From the NCBI RefSeq assembly GCF_013520985.1, contig NZ_JACDTY010000023.1:26256-90255 (forward strand): a stretch of 64,000 nucleotides of DNA, read 5' to 3'. This DNA is from Mesorhizobium neociceri (GTDB taxonomy: Bacteria; Pseudomonadota; Alphaproteobacteria; Rhizobiales; Rhizobiaceae). The position numbers and the translations under genes are program-made. Positions 8,414 through 15,976 of this stretch are shown here, piece by piece (the first letter of the stretch is position 1; the number at the start of each line of letters is the position of its first letter). The notes beneath the pieces are model-generated. The model worked only from the letters and a program-made list of their open reading frames with translations. It did not search any database and was not told the DNA's origin.

Positions 8414-9472
8414 ATGGACACGGACAAGACACCCGCAACCGTCGATTTTCGTCGGCGCCATCTGATCGGCGCCACGGCGATGACGTTGGCCGCCGCCGAG
8501 CTGGGGCTGATCGCGTCGGCCAAGGCTGCGGCCGCCACGACGGATCCGGTAAAGGCAGCCAACATGAGCAATAGTTTCCCCCCGTTGAAGCAGGTTGATG
8601 CCGGGGCGCTTAGCGTCAGCTATGCCGAAATGGGTCCGGTCGACGGCACGCCGGTTATCCTGCTTCACGGCTGGCCCTATGACATCCACACCTATGTCGA
8701 TGCCACGCATTTGCTGGCTTCGAGCGGTTGTCGCGTCATCGTTCCCTATCTGCGTGGCTATGGCCCGACCCGCTTCCTGTCCGATACGACGGCGCGCAAC
8801 GGCCAGCAGTCCGTCATCGCCTCCGATATCATCGCCCTGATGGAAGCCCTTGCGATAGACAAGGCGGTTATCGGCGGTTGTGACTGGGGCGCCCGGACGG
8901 CGAACATCGTCGCGGCACTCTGGCCGGAACGCTGCAAGGCGCTGGTCTCGGCGAGCGGCTATTTGATCGGCAACCAGCAGATCGGCAAGCAGCCGCTGCC
9001 GCCGAAAGCCGAGTTGCAGTGGTGGTACCAGTACTATTTCAGCACCGAGCGCGGTCGCGCCGGCTACGAGAAATACCGGCGCGACTTCGCCAGGCTCATC
9101 TGGCAGATCGCGTCGCCACAGTGGAACTTCGACGACGCCACTTTCGAGCGCAGTGCCCCCGCCTTCGACAATCCCGACCACGTCGACATCGTCATCCACA
9201 ACTATCGCTGGCGGCTCGGCCTCGCCGAAGGCGAAGCGAAGTACGACGCACTTGAAAGGCAACTTGCGCAGGCGCCGGTTATCACCGTTCCTACAATCAC
9301 GCTCGAGGGCGACGCCAACGGCGCGCCGCACACTGATGCCACCGCGTATGCGAAAAAGTTCTCGGGCAAGTATACGCATCGCGTTGTCAGCGGCGGTATC
9401 GGCCACAACCTTCCCCAGGAAGCACCTGAGGCCTTTGCCCAGGCGATCATGGACGCAGACGCCATGAGCTAG
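8414..9472 (+). CDS. Exported alpha/beta hydrolase, epoxide-hydrolase/haloalkane-dehalogenase-like
   Basis: The 352-residue product has a Tat-type leader (FRRRHLIGATAMTLAAAELG, then ASAKA). The core shows LLHGWPYDIHTY (oxyanion region), GGCDWGAR with the nucleophile Asp157, and a C-terminal GGIGHNLPQEAP with the likely catalytic His. An Asp nucleophile in this setting fits epoxide hydrolases and dehalogenases rather than esterases. GGGAGG lies 9 nt before the ATG at 8414, which was preferred over the in-frame ATG at 8345. It is last in the apparent operon that starts at 5619; substrate unknown. Confidence 0.85.
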   Translation: MDTDKTPATVDFRRRHLIGATAMTLAAAELGLIASAKAAAATTDPVKAANMSNSFPPLKQVDAGALSVSYAEMGPVDGTPVILLHGWPYDIHTYVDATHLLASSGCRVIVPYLRGYGPTRFLSDTTARNGQQSVIASDIIALMEALAIDKAVIGGCDWGARTANIVAALWPERCKALVSASGYLIGNQQIGKQPLPPKAELQWWYQYYFSTERGRAGYEKYRRDFARLIWQIASPQWNFDDATFERSAPAFDNPDHVDIVIHNYRWRLGLAEGEAKYDALERQLAQAPVITVPTITLEGDANGAPHTDATAYAKKFSGKYTHRVVSGGIGHNLPQEAPEAFAQAIMDADAMS

Positions 9473-9479
9473 GGCAGGG

Positions 9480-9776
9480 TCAGGGGTCGAGGTCGAACCA
9501 GGCGACAAGAAGGAAGCCGCCGACAAGACCGAGGTGTTCGAAGAAAGAGTTCGCTGCCATGAAACGCTCGTGGCGGGCGGGCAATTCCCATTAGCGTAGC
9601 GCAATAGACGTCGACATCCGCGTAAAAGCGCCCAGCGCAAGCGCGCCCTGCCAGCGGAAGAAACCGGTGAGGATCATCACGCTGGCTCCAAGTTCGAGTG
9701 CGATCACGGCGAGCGCTAAGAGCGGCGCCAGCGCCAGGCCGGATAATGCCAAAGTATTGGATGCACCTTCGTGCAA
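9480..9776 (-). pseudogene. DoxX-family membrane protein remnant
   Basis: Minus-strand frames give two DoxX pieces. The upstream piece is a run of ALELGASVMILTGFFRWQG in one frame, ending at a stop near 9591. The C-terminal piece continues in another frame as RFMAANSFFEHLGLVGGFLL and ends VAWFDLDP with a stop at 9480-9482. A frameshift separates them. The N-terminal half of a DoxX protein is missing, and the similarity breaks off at the position of motif copy D. Intact DoxX proteins are ~130-150 residues with four membrane segments. This gene is therefore truncated and shifted, probably by the rearrangement that placed motif D here. Confidence 0.7.
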
Positions 9777-9779
9777 TAG
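9743..9779 (+). promoter_or_regulatory. Shared 36-bp motif, copy D
   Basis: This is the most diverged copy: ATAATGCCAAAGTATTGGAT followed by GCACCTTCGTGCAATAG. The 3' block CACCTTCGTGCAATAG matches copies A and C, while the dyad core is degraded. It ends 68 nt ahead of the ATG at 9848 and abuts the broken 5' end of the DoxX remnant. Confidence 0.6.
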
Positions 9780-9847
9780 ATCTACCGTCGATCTTGACCA
9801 AATGTAATCCTTGTATCCTGGTAGTAGACACGGCAGGAGATAATCTC

Positions 9848-10057
9848 ATGAAACTCCGGATTTTGATCGCGCAACTCGTCTCGGACTTCCGCGAACTCGT
9901 TGCACCTCGATACCGCCCGGAACTTCACTATATGCGCGGCCCAGGCCCAGCCTTCGACGCGCGACGGGCTGTGATGGTAGAATCGCGGCGCGTGCTGCCA
10001 GTCCTGCGCGCCCCGCTTTGCCGCCACCGGAAAAGGCATCCGCAAGATGCCGATTGA
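9848..10057 (+). CDS. Small hypothetical protein
   Basis: A 69-residue reading frame preceded by a good ribosome site (GGCAGGAG, 8 nt before ATG) and by motif copy D at the same distance as in the three other units. It starts MKLRILIAQLVSDFRELVAP and is rich in Arg and His near its C-terminus. I recognise no family. The Arg-rich end could be a frame-shifted tail of a formerly longer or different protein. The case for a real gene rests on the promoter motif and ribosome site. Confidence 0.4.
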   Translation: MKLRILIAQLVSDFRELVAPRYRPELHYMRGPGPAFDARRAVMVESRRVLPVLRAPLCRHRKRHPQDAD

Positions 10058-10433
10058 CAGCCGTGCCCAGTCTCCCGGGATAAACTACGGGGACTGAAAT
10101 ATGGTCTCAACAATCGCAGGGCGGCCCCTCGGGCTGCTAGTCCCCGCACTTGAAGCTTGCGTCCAAACCTTCCAGAAGCTTGCCATGAGCGGGGTTTTTC
10201 TTAATTTTGAACGTATTAATGGCGCGCTCTGTAAGTCTTGTCGGTTGCAATCGAATGACAACTCTTCATTGTTGCAACAGTACGGCTTACTCTTCGACAG
10301 ATCTAGTTTAATTAACACCAGCTCACCGTCTGATTAAAACTGGGGTGGAGACTCTGAACTCTTCTGAACCGCCGTGGCCGGCGTCCCAGGTGAGACCATA
10401 TCGGCCTTCGCTCACCTCCCCCTCTCGGCGCAC
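10058..10433. other. AT-richer intergenic stretch, no gene recognised
   Basis: About 375 bp of lower GC content than its surroundings, with short AT runs such as ttaattaacacc near 10310. The only frame of note (10101-10337, plus) lacks a ribosome site and family resemblance. The composition suggests a junction between the hydrolase island and the conjugation region. Confidence 0.45.
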
Positions 10434-10889
10434 TCACTTGTGCGGCATGCAATAGACCCCTTCGGATTCCATCAGTACCGCGCCACCCTTCAACTCGCTC
10501 AGTGCGCCGACCCACGCTTGCGAATAAGTGCGGCTGGCATCCACGGCCGTCAGCCAAAGAACGCGATTGTCGGCCAGCTCGACTTTAACTTCCTGCTGCA
10601 AAGGGCTTGCCTGCACGGTCTGTTGATAGTGGCGTTTGATCCTGACATTGCTGGCCGGGAACTCAGCTTCGTTGCTGCCGTAGTTCAGCACAAATCCAGT
10701 GTGGTCCTCAGCCACTGAGCAACTGCCATCACGCTCACACACGATTTTGGCAGCGGTCTTGCAGTCCCATTTCAGTGAAGCGGGCCACATAGGATTGTCC
10801 ACGTTTGATCGCGGCTTATCGCTCTGACCAGCCGTCGCCAACACTCCTGTGTTCATAATCACAGTGGCCAGAAAAAGCGCCTTGAACAC
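10434..10889 (-). CDS. Secreted hypothetical protein, conjugation-region associated
   Basis: The 151-residue product has an N-terminal signal peptide (MFKALFLATVIMNTGVLATA). The mature part has four cysteines in WDCKTAAKIVCERDGSCSVA and a late Cys in VYCMPHK, suggesting disulfides in the periplasm. I do not recognise a named domain. It follows the gene at 10947-11546 after 57 bp in the same direction, and the pair sits next to virB-type genes, so a role around the conjugation machinery is inferred from position only. Confidence 0.65.
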   Translation of the reverse strand: MFKALFLATVIMNTGVLATAGQSDKPRSNVDNPMWPASLKWDCKTAAKIVCERDGSCSVAEDHTGFVLNYGSNEAEFPASNVRIKRHYQQTVQASPLQQEVKVELADNRVLWLTAVDASRTYSQAWVGALSELKGGAVLMESEGVYCMPHK

Positions 10890-10946
10890 TAAAAACCTCC
10901 CTGAGTTGTGGCCCTCATAGGGTCTCGCCCTGCGTGAGCACCTGGC

Positions 10947-11546
10947 TTATGGCATGTTGAGATTGAACCAGCTTTTCTGGCGTATGCCGTTCGCGTCGTC
11001 ATACTCGATGAACCAGGGCTTTTCTCGCATCGGCCGAGAGATGGTGAAGTATGTCGAGCCACTCCCAAGGGAATGCCCTCTGTCGTTGCCCGTGGTCTGG
11101 ATTTCTGCCGTCACCAACTTACCTTTGATTTCGATCTGGGCCTGTCGAGATCCGTCATGATTCTGGCCGAGGCGACTATTCATGAAAGTGACGGGCAGCG
11201 TGAGCCTGTCGGACGCGATGCGGCAGAAGTTGCGTACTTGCCCCGTTCCGGGTCGATCGGAGTCATTGCCGCCAACTGCTTGCCAGCCAGGCGGGCAATC
11301 CTCATACTTCTCGAACCTCGCGGCGCTGGAGTTGGCTTGCGGACAGGTCGGCCAATCAAAACCCGGGGCTTCCATCGCCGCAATCAACTTGTAAATTGGC
11401 GGGCGGCACGAGGGGGTACCCTGCCAGTCGCCGGAAAGACATAGGAGGACCTGACAGCCCCATTCCGACGCTTTTGATTGGGATGGAAAACACGCGGCGC
11501 CCACGATGGCGACGGCACCCACCAAAAGGAATTTGAGTATGGTCAT
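10947..11546 (-). CDS. Secreted Cys-rich protein of type IV secretion regions
   Basis: A 199-residue protein with a signal peptide (MTILKFLLVGAVAIVGAACF, then SQSKA). The mature N-terminus reads SEWGCQVLLCLSG, with PPIYKLIAAM and WPTCPQ after it. I recall this arrangement from hypothetical proteins encoded beside conjugative type IV secretion genes in alphaproteobacteria. Six or more cysteines suggest a disulfide-bonded periplasmic protein. It is divergent from the double-HTH regulator at 11625, and a half-site of the shared operator lies in the gap. Function unknown. Confidence 0.7.
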   Translation of the reverse strand: MTILKFLLVGAVAIVGAACFPSQSKASEWGCQVLLCLSGDWQGTPSCRPPIYKLIAAMEAPGFDWPTCPQANSSAARFEKYEDCPPGWQAVGGNDSDRPGTGQVRNFCRIASDRLTLPVTFMNSRLGQNHDGSRQAQIEIKGKLVTAEIQTTGNDRGHSLGSGSTYFTISRPMREKPWFIEYDDANGIRQKSWFNLNMP

Positions 11547-11567
11547 AGCCTTTTCCTCGCTGCGGAT

Positions 11568-11584
11568 TTGACAGTTTACTATGG
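11568..11584 (+). promoter_or_regulatory. Operator half-site upstream of the HTH regulator
   Basis: TTGACAGTTTACTATGG matches the arm of the palindrome at 17151-17194 (TTRACACTTTACTADGG) with one mismatch. It lies in the divergent gap between 11546 (minus) and 11625 (plus). This suggests that the regulator controls itself and the neighbouring secreted-protein genes. Confidence 0.6.
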
Positions 11585-11624
11585 ATGATCCGCGCGAAAA
11601 AGGACAGATCGAAAAGGCAGGTTT

Positions 11625-12191
11625 GTGCGACTACATCGATTTATGAAGCGAGACGACGCGGGCGTGGTCAACAACCCGTTGCGCGCCAACATTGCTCTTA
11701 CGCTCGAGCGGGAAAGAGCCAAACGTGGCATATCGCATATGCACATGGCCGAGCTGTTTCGGACCGCCGAGGGCGAAAAACTGGCCTATCGAACCTATAT
11801 CCAGACCGTGCGTCAGAAAAATAATGTCACATTGACGACGCTGCAGATCATGGCAAACGGCTTGCAACTGTCTTTTGCAGCACTGCTCGCCGGCGGCAAG
11901 AAAGTTCCGGAATGGGCGCATCGGTTGGACGACAATGCGATCCGCAAGCGGCTGGCGCACATCATCGATTTTGAGCGACAACGACGTACTTTGCACCGCT
12001 ACGAGATGGCTGAGCTCATCGGCGTGGCGGAGGCGACATATATGAAATTGGAGCGCGCCAGCGGCAACATCAGCGTGGACACGATTGCCGCGATCGGCAA
12101 GTCGTTGAAACTTGATCCAGCGACCTTCCTCTTTTCCGATAAGATCCCGCCAACAACTGACCACATGCTTCTGACGCAGCCGGAGGCGTAG
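11625..12191 (+). CDS. Double helix-turn-helix (XRE-type) regulator
   Basis: A 188-residue protein with two XRE-like HTH segments. One is at ~20-70 (ANIALTLERERAKRGISHMH ... RTYIQTVRQKNNVTLTTLQI), the other at ~105-160 (RKRLAHIIDFERQRRTLHRY ... IGVAEATYMKLERASGNISV). No effector domain is visible, so it probably acts as a repressor or activator with two DNA contacts per chain. The start is either GTG at 11625 or ATG at 11643; neither has a strong ribosome site. The half-site at 11568 and the palindrome at 17151 are its plausible targets. Confidence 0.75.
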   Translation: MRLHRFMKRDDAGVVNNPLRANIALTLERERAKRGISHMHMAELFRTAEGEKLAYRTYIQTVRQKNNVTLTTLQIMANGLQLSFAALLAGGKKVPEWAHRLDDNAIRKRLAHIIDFERQRRTLHRYEMAELIGVAEATYMKLERASGNISVDTIAAIGKSLKLDPATFLFSDKIPPTTDHMLLTQPEA

Positions 12192-12195
12192 ATAC

Positions 12196-13461
12196 TCATT
12201 TCAGAGCTGCGGTGGAACGCACAGGAATCCTGACCTGTACGGTTGTACCGACACCTTGGGCGCTATGGATGACGAGCTTTCCGTTCAGCGTCGAGACCAT
12301 CTGGGAACATGCGGTCAGTCCAAGGCCAGTATGATTTCCAGCTCGCGTTGAAAAGAAAGGGGTAGTTGCCTTTGCAACAATTGCAGGTGGCATGCCCGCG
12401 CCCTTGTCGACCACTTCTAGCACGAGATAACTGCGCGGGAGGAATGGTTGTCGTTTGAGTGTCGCGGAGATGAGTACTCGTGCGTTTCTGGCGCCGGAAA
12501 ACGCGGCTAGAGCGTTTTCGATCAGCTCATTGACCACCAGCCGGAAGGGAGCCGCCGGTACGGGGTGCAGACGCGCTTTAGTATCGACCAGAACTTGCAC
12601 CAAATTGCTGCGATCGCGCGTGAGATCCTCAAGCAGTTGGCCGAGCGCCACGGTGCTGGAATCTTGTGGTGCATAGGCGATCTGGAGCACGCTGTTGGTG
12701 ATCGATTCCAGTTCGTTGGCAGCACCGCGCGCAGCGTCAAGCATTTCAACACTAGGCTGCTTGTCTGGTTGTGCGTGCTCAAGGAAAAGACGCAAGGCTG
12801 TAACACGCGACCGGGTCATATGCGCAAACAGCGACGCGAACGAGCGCATATGCTGGTCACGGCGATTGGCTGAGGAATAGCGCTGATGGATAACGAGATA
12901 GAAGGTGGCACCGAGTCCAAGCGCTATGGCGAAAATGAACCAGTTGCGCGAGGCCGCAATGTCGATGCTGGCGGTCTGCTGCAACGTGGCGCTGTGATCA
13001 ACGGTTGAGCTGGAGATCTCGTAAATTGACTGTTCAAGCTTTGCCATGTCGGCAATGGCTTGTGTGTAGTTTTTGCGCGCCGACACAAGGGGGGCGATTT
13101 TCTGCTCGAGGGTCAGGCGAACCCCGCCCAGGAGTTCGGCGTCACGGTTGGGAAAAAAACGGTTCAGATAGGGCAGGTTTTCCAGCTGGGCGACGTTGAC
13201 GCTCACCAGCGCCATTTGCCGATCGATGTCCGCATCAAGCTTGCCCGTCGCGTCGGCAATGCGAAGATAGCCATAGACCCGTATAAGGCGCTCGCGAATC
13301 TGTGCGGCGCGCCACTGAATCTCGAAGGTCTGATTGAGGATGGCATCCGTCTCCTGACGGTAGCGGTTCGATTGAATAAATGTCCACGCACTCAGGCCAA
13401 GGGCTGCAGCCATACCGAGATATGGCAGAACAGCGAGCAGACGGCCGTTGTAGAACTTCAT
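12196..13461 (-). CDS. Membrane-bound sensor histidine kinase
   Basis: The product is 421 residues when started at the ATG that overlaps the upstream stop by four bases. Two membrane segments (~10-28 and ~190-210) bracket a mostly helical periplasmic domain. A putative phosphoacceptor segment is LFAHMTRSRVTALRLFLEHA. The ATPase boxes are clear: N box VVNELIENALAAF, G1 VVDKGAGMP, F box TPFFSTRAGNHTGLGLT. The H box departs from the usual SHELRTP. It is the last gene of a four-gene minus operon with a sulfite-oxidase-like secreted protein, an FkbM methyltransferase and a response regulator, presumably its partner. Confidence 0.85.
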   Translation of the reverse strand: MKFYNGRLLAVLPYLGMAAALGLSAWTFIQSNRYRQETDAILNQTFEIQWRAAQIRERLIRVYGYLRIADATGKLDADIDRQMALVSVNVAQLENLPYLNRFFPNRDAELLGGVRLTLEQKIAPLVSARKNYTQAIADMAKLEQSIYEISSSTVDHSATLQQTASIDIAASRNWFIFAIALGLGATFYLVIHQRYSSANRRDQHMRSFASLFAHMTRSRVTALRLFLEHAQPDKQPSVEMLDAARGAANELESITNSVLQIAYAPQDSSTVALGQLLEDLTRDRSNLVQVLVDTKARLHPVPAAPFRLVVNELIENALAAFSGARNARVLISATLKRQPFLPRSYLVLEVVDKGAGMPPAIVAKATTPFFSTRAGNHTGLGLTACSQMVSTLNGKLVIHSAQGVGTTVQVRIPVRSTAALK

Positions 13462-14012
13462 TGCGTGGCGCGCAGGATGACTGGGAAAAACACCCAGATC
13501 GAGTTTCTTGCGGGAACGTAGGAAGCGGGCAACTGGTCGAAGGGCCAAACAATGAAGATGGGCCCTTTCTCCACCATGCTGATCGGGCGGAACTCCTGGC
13601 CCGACGGGCAGAGCGAGCTGGCCTTGTCGGTCTCGTTGCAACGGCGCTCGACTGCCAGGATCGGATTATAAGACCGGATTTCGTCAATACGAATATCGGA
13701 AACGAAGTTGTCAAAGGCGACGACTTTCACCTCCTGCGCGACGGTTACTCCGGCCTTGGCAAGCACGTTTGCAAGCAGTGGCCCACGATATTCGATTTTC
13801 TCGTTGTCGCCCGTCCAGGGGGTTCGCGTGTCATAGGTCTGTTGCGGAAACTCTGCCCGCAGCTGCTTTACCGAAAAGACCGCGACAGTCTTTCCGCTGG
13901 CCTCTTGGACCGACACTTGGTTGGGATCGAGGGGAATTTCCTCAGCGGCGCTGGCGAGCGGGAGGACCAAGGTGAATATGACGGCGAGAGCATTACGCAA
14001 CATCTTCGACAT
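13458..14012 (-). CDS. Secreted sulfite-oxidase-fold (molybdopterin-binding-like) protein
   Basis: A 184-residue protein with a signal peptide (MSKMLRNALAVIFTLVLPLA, then SAAE). Its body resembles the small oxidoreductase molybdopterin-binding domain proteins: VKQLRAEFPQ, TPWTGDNEKIEYRGPLLANV, and MVEKGPIFIVWPFDQLP. A cofactor-ligating Cys in the usual place is not evident, so it may bind a ligand rather than catalyse. The ATG at 14012 overlaps the upstream methyltransferase by 20 bp; ATG 14003 is an alternative. It is translationally coupled to the kinase (ATGA), and a periplasmic input module for that kinase is the likeliest job. Confidence 0.7.
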   Translation of the reverse strand: MSKMLRNALAVIFTLVLPLASAAEEIPLDPNQVSVQEASGKTVAVFSVKQLRAEFPQQTYDTRTPWTGDNEKIEYRGPLLANVLAKAGVTVAQEVKVVAFDNFVSDIRIDEIRSYNPILAVERRCNETDKASSLCPSGQEFRPISMVEKGPIFIVWPFDQLPASYVPARNSIWVFFPVILRATQ

Positions 14013-14703
14013 CCTCGTATTCGCGGGGTCCATCGTTCTTGGCGAAGAGCACGCATGGCCCTCGGGAGCCCCGCGGATCGTAGGCAAATCCCTTTTCTGC
14101 CAGCGCAAGCGTGATGTTGCGGATGCCGTCAAGGCCATAGAGATGGTCGTGCAGCTCAAGAAAGATGCGCTCGACGCCTGGCAACTCGGCATCCTGCAGA
14201 AGCTCTTTCTCACTACCTTCAATGTCCATGACGAGGGCATTTATTCGATGATCGGTGATGAAACGATCAATATTGGCCGAGACGATCGAAAGTTCGCGCT
14301 CGTAGGGTCCCTGGTCTTTGTCCGTGGAAGACATCCAAAGGTCGCGGCGAACGTAGAAGGTGAAGGATCGCGGCGGACCTGCTGTGAGGAGACCTTGGGA
14401 ATATTTGACATTGTCGAGATCGTTGGCCGCTATCACACGCTTGGCTAGTTCCGCTGTTGCGGGATTTGCTTCAAAAGCCCACACCTGAACGTCGGGGATT
14501 TTCGCGATCAGTGCGGTGATGATGCCGATGCCGGACCCCAGCTCCAGTACGCGATCGCGCGCCTTGACCGCCCTGAAGATCCACTTCGCTTCCTTTGCTT
14601 CATAGCTCTGGCTTTGAAGCGCTCGCCAGATGACCGGCGAAACATCCTGCGGTTCGACGGGAACCTTGATCCCATGTACGGTTAGAGAGGCCATCGCGAT
14701 CAC
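13993..14703 (-). CDS. FkbM-family methyltransferase
   Basis: The product is 236 residues. The SAM-binding core is visible as RVLELGSGIGIITALIAKI (motif I) followed by VWAFEANPATAELAKRVI. The later NALVMDIEGSEKELLQ and FLELHDHLYG are characteristic of FkbM-type O-methyltransferases. The start is GTG at 14703, overlapping the response-regulator stop (GTGA), or ATG at 14694. A methyltransferase inside a two-component operon is unusual; it may modify a small molecule, a glycan or a signalling partner. The substrate is not deducible. Confidence 0.82.
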   Translation of the reverse strand: MIAMASLTVHGIKVPVEPQDVSPVIWRALQSQSYEAKEAKWIFRAVKARDRVLELGSGIGIITALIAKIPDVQVWAFEANPATAELAKRVIAANDLDNVKYSQGLLTAGPPRSFTFYVRRDLWMSSTDKDQGPYERELSIVSANIDRFITDHRINALVMDIEGSEKELLQDAELPGVERIFLELHDHLYGLDGIRNITLALAEKGFAYDPRGSRGPCVLFAKNDGPREYEDVEDVA

Positions 14704-15329
14704 AGTCCCTGTGGAAGAGGATGGCCTTGCCGCATGAGCTTGGCGCGAGCTTGCTTGTAGTATTTTTCGGCCGAGCCGGCATCGATGGCGAGCCGGTCGG
14801 CCATGAGCGAAAAGATCTCCTTGCGTTTCACGCCGGGTGCGCGGTGCGCCATCATGTCGATGGCCTCCTGTTCGCGCGGTGTGAGGACGGAAAAGCGGTA
14901 ATCGGGCTTGGTCATGACAGCCCGCGACAGGCGCAAGGAGAATCCCTTTGTGGAAATGTCGTCCAGTACGTCGCTGAACACGCCGGGCGCAAGGCCGGTC
15001 TTGCCGAGATAGGCGGCGGCGCCGATTCGCCGGAAACCATCTGCCTCGGAGCGGTTATCGGAACCGGTGACGACAATATGGATGGCACTGGGTGAAGCCT
15101 CGATGATCCTATCGACGACAGCGACGCGATCGCCTTGTGAGGTGGGATCAAAACCGGGCAAGCCAGGATCGATCACGACAATGTCGAAATGGTTGTTTTG
15201 AAGTTCTACGGTCGCGATGTTCAGCGTTTCGGCGCCCAGAACGACGCATTCTTCGAAGCTTGCTTGCACTTCGTTCATCAGTGCCAGACGCATAAGCGTC
15301 TGGTCTTCGACCACCAGGGCACGAAACAT
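14700..15329 (-). CDS. Two-component response regulator with C-terminal HTH
   Basis: A 209-residue regulator. The receiver domain has the acidic pair Glu8-Asp9, phosphoacceptor Asp54 in VVIDPGLPGF and a Lys in YLGKTG. The C-terminal part, LTPREQEAIDMMAHRAPGVK ... GSAEKYYKQARAKLMRQ, looks like a LuxR/NarL-type HTH. It is first in the operon with the methyltransferase, the sulfite-oxidase-like protein and the kinase, all coupled by short overlaps. A 28-bp palindrome lies 62 bp upstream and could be its own operator. Confidence 0.83.
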   Translation of the reverse strand: MFRALVVEDQTLMRLALMNEVQASFEECVVLGAETLNIATVELQNNHFDIVVIDPGLPGFDPTSQGDRVAVVDRIIEASPSAIHIVVTGSDNRSEADGFRRIGAAAYLGKTGLAPGVFSDVLDDISTKGFSLRLSRAVMTKPDYRFSVLTPREQEAIDMMAHRAPGVKRKEIFSLMADRLAIDAGSAEKYYKQARAKLMRQGHPLPQGL

Positions 15330-15390
15330 CAGAAGCCAATCCTTCTACGCAGGCGCCCCCCGCCCCCTGTCTTTCAGAATTGGTCGCTTC

Positions 15391-15418
15391 AAAATAGGGA
15401 TGGTGCCATCCCTATTTT
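15391..15418. promoter_or_regulatory. Perfect 28-bp palindrome in a divergent promoter region
   Basis: Arms AAAATAGGGATGG (15391-15403) and CCATCCCTATTTT (15406-15418) are exact inverted repeats around TG. It lies between the response-regulator gene (minus, start 15329) and the gene at 15471 (plus). The position and symmetry favour an operator controlling both directions. A bidirectional hairpin terminator is less likely because both flanking genes point away from it. Confidence 0.6.
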
Positions 15419-15470
15419 TCCTCGCCTCCACGCTATCTGTGTCTGACCGATGTAAGCCAGGAGCAACACG

Positions 15471-15815
15471 ATGCCTATTCAACTGGTCTGCAGCAACCGA
15501 CAGATGGAAGCGGCAGAAGGCGTCGCGAAACTGATTGCGAAACATCGTCAGAGCGTCGCCGAGCTTGAAAGTCTCGGCAAGCAAGCGATGGAGGCCGAGG
15601 GGAAGGATGCGGTTCTGCTGGGTCAAAAGCTGGACGCGATTATAGCGGAAGAGGCCGCGGTGCGAAGGCGTGCTGCCATTGCTCCAGTAGCCACGATCGC
15701 GGAAATGAAAATGAAGGCTGCTTACTTTCAACGGCTGACGGCTCATGGCTGGTGCGAGATTGACGTCGACGATTTGCGCGCGTTGCTCGGTTCTTTCACG
15801 AAACTGCAGTCCTAG
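15471..15815 (+). CDS. Hypothetical coiled-coil-like protein
   Basis: The product is 114 residues and mainly helical, with Lys/Glu/Ala-rich segments (EAAEGVAKLIAKHRQSVAEL, AEEAAVRRRAAIAPVATIAE). It has no signal peptide, membrane segment or domain that I know. CAGGAG precedes the ATG by 9 nt. It is divergent from the response-regulator operon, shares the 15391 palindrome region, and converges with the small membrane-protein gene at 15812-15976, whose stop overlaps its end by 4 bp. Confidence 0.65.
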   Translation: MPIQLVCSNRQMEAAEGVAKLIAKHRQSVAELESLGKQAMEAEGKDAVLLGQKLDAIIAEEAAVRRRAAIAPVATIAEMKMKAAYFQRLTAHGWCEIDVDDLRALLGSFTKLQS

Positions 15816-15976
15816 GAGAAGAGTGCTGAAATCCATGCAGCCACGGTGTTCCAGGCCGCATACAGCCCTGCAGGCACCAAGATGATCGCCAAGAACGCCG
15901 CAGCTCCGCCAATAGCGCCGTCACCGCGTCCTTCCACGGGATAGTAATATTTGTGCGCCTCATCGTCGTGCTTCAT
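15812..15976 (-). CDS. Small single-pass membrane protein (54 aa)
   Basis: This short frame starts MKHDDEAHKYYYPVEGRGDG and continues with a hydrophobic helix (GGAAAFLAIILVPAGLYAAW), then a short amphipathic end. Its ATG overlaps the stop of the upstream gene as ATGA (15973-15976), the same coupling seen between the two genes before it. That makes it the third cistron of the operon 17120-15812. A membrane role next to the virB-type genes is likely; no family is recognised. Confidence 0.7.
   Translation of the reverse strand: MKHDDEAHKYYYPVEGRGDGAIGGAAAFLAIILVPAGLYAAWNTVAAWISALFS

Noticed and set aside
10101..10337. 78-codon plus-strand frame
   Set aside because: Lies in an AT-richer stretch, without ribosome site or resemblance to known proteins.
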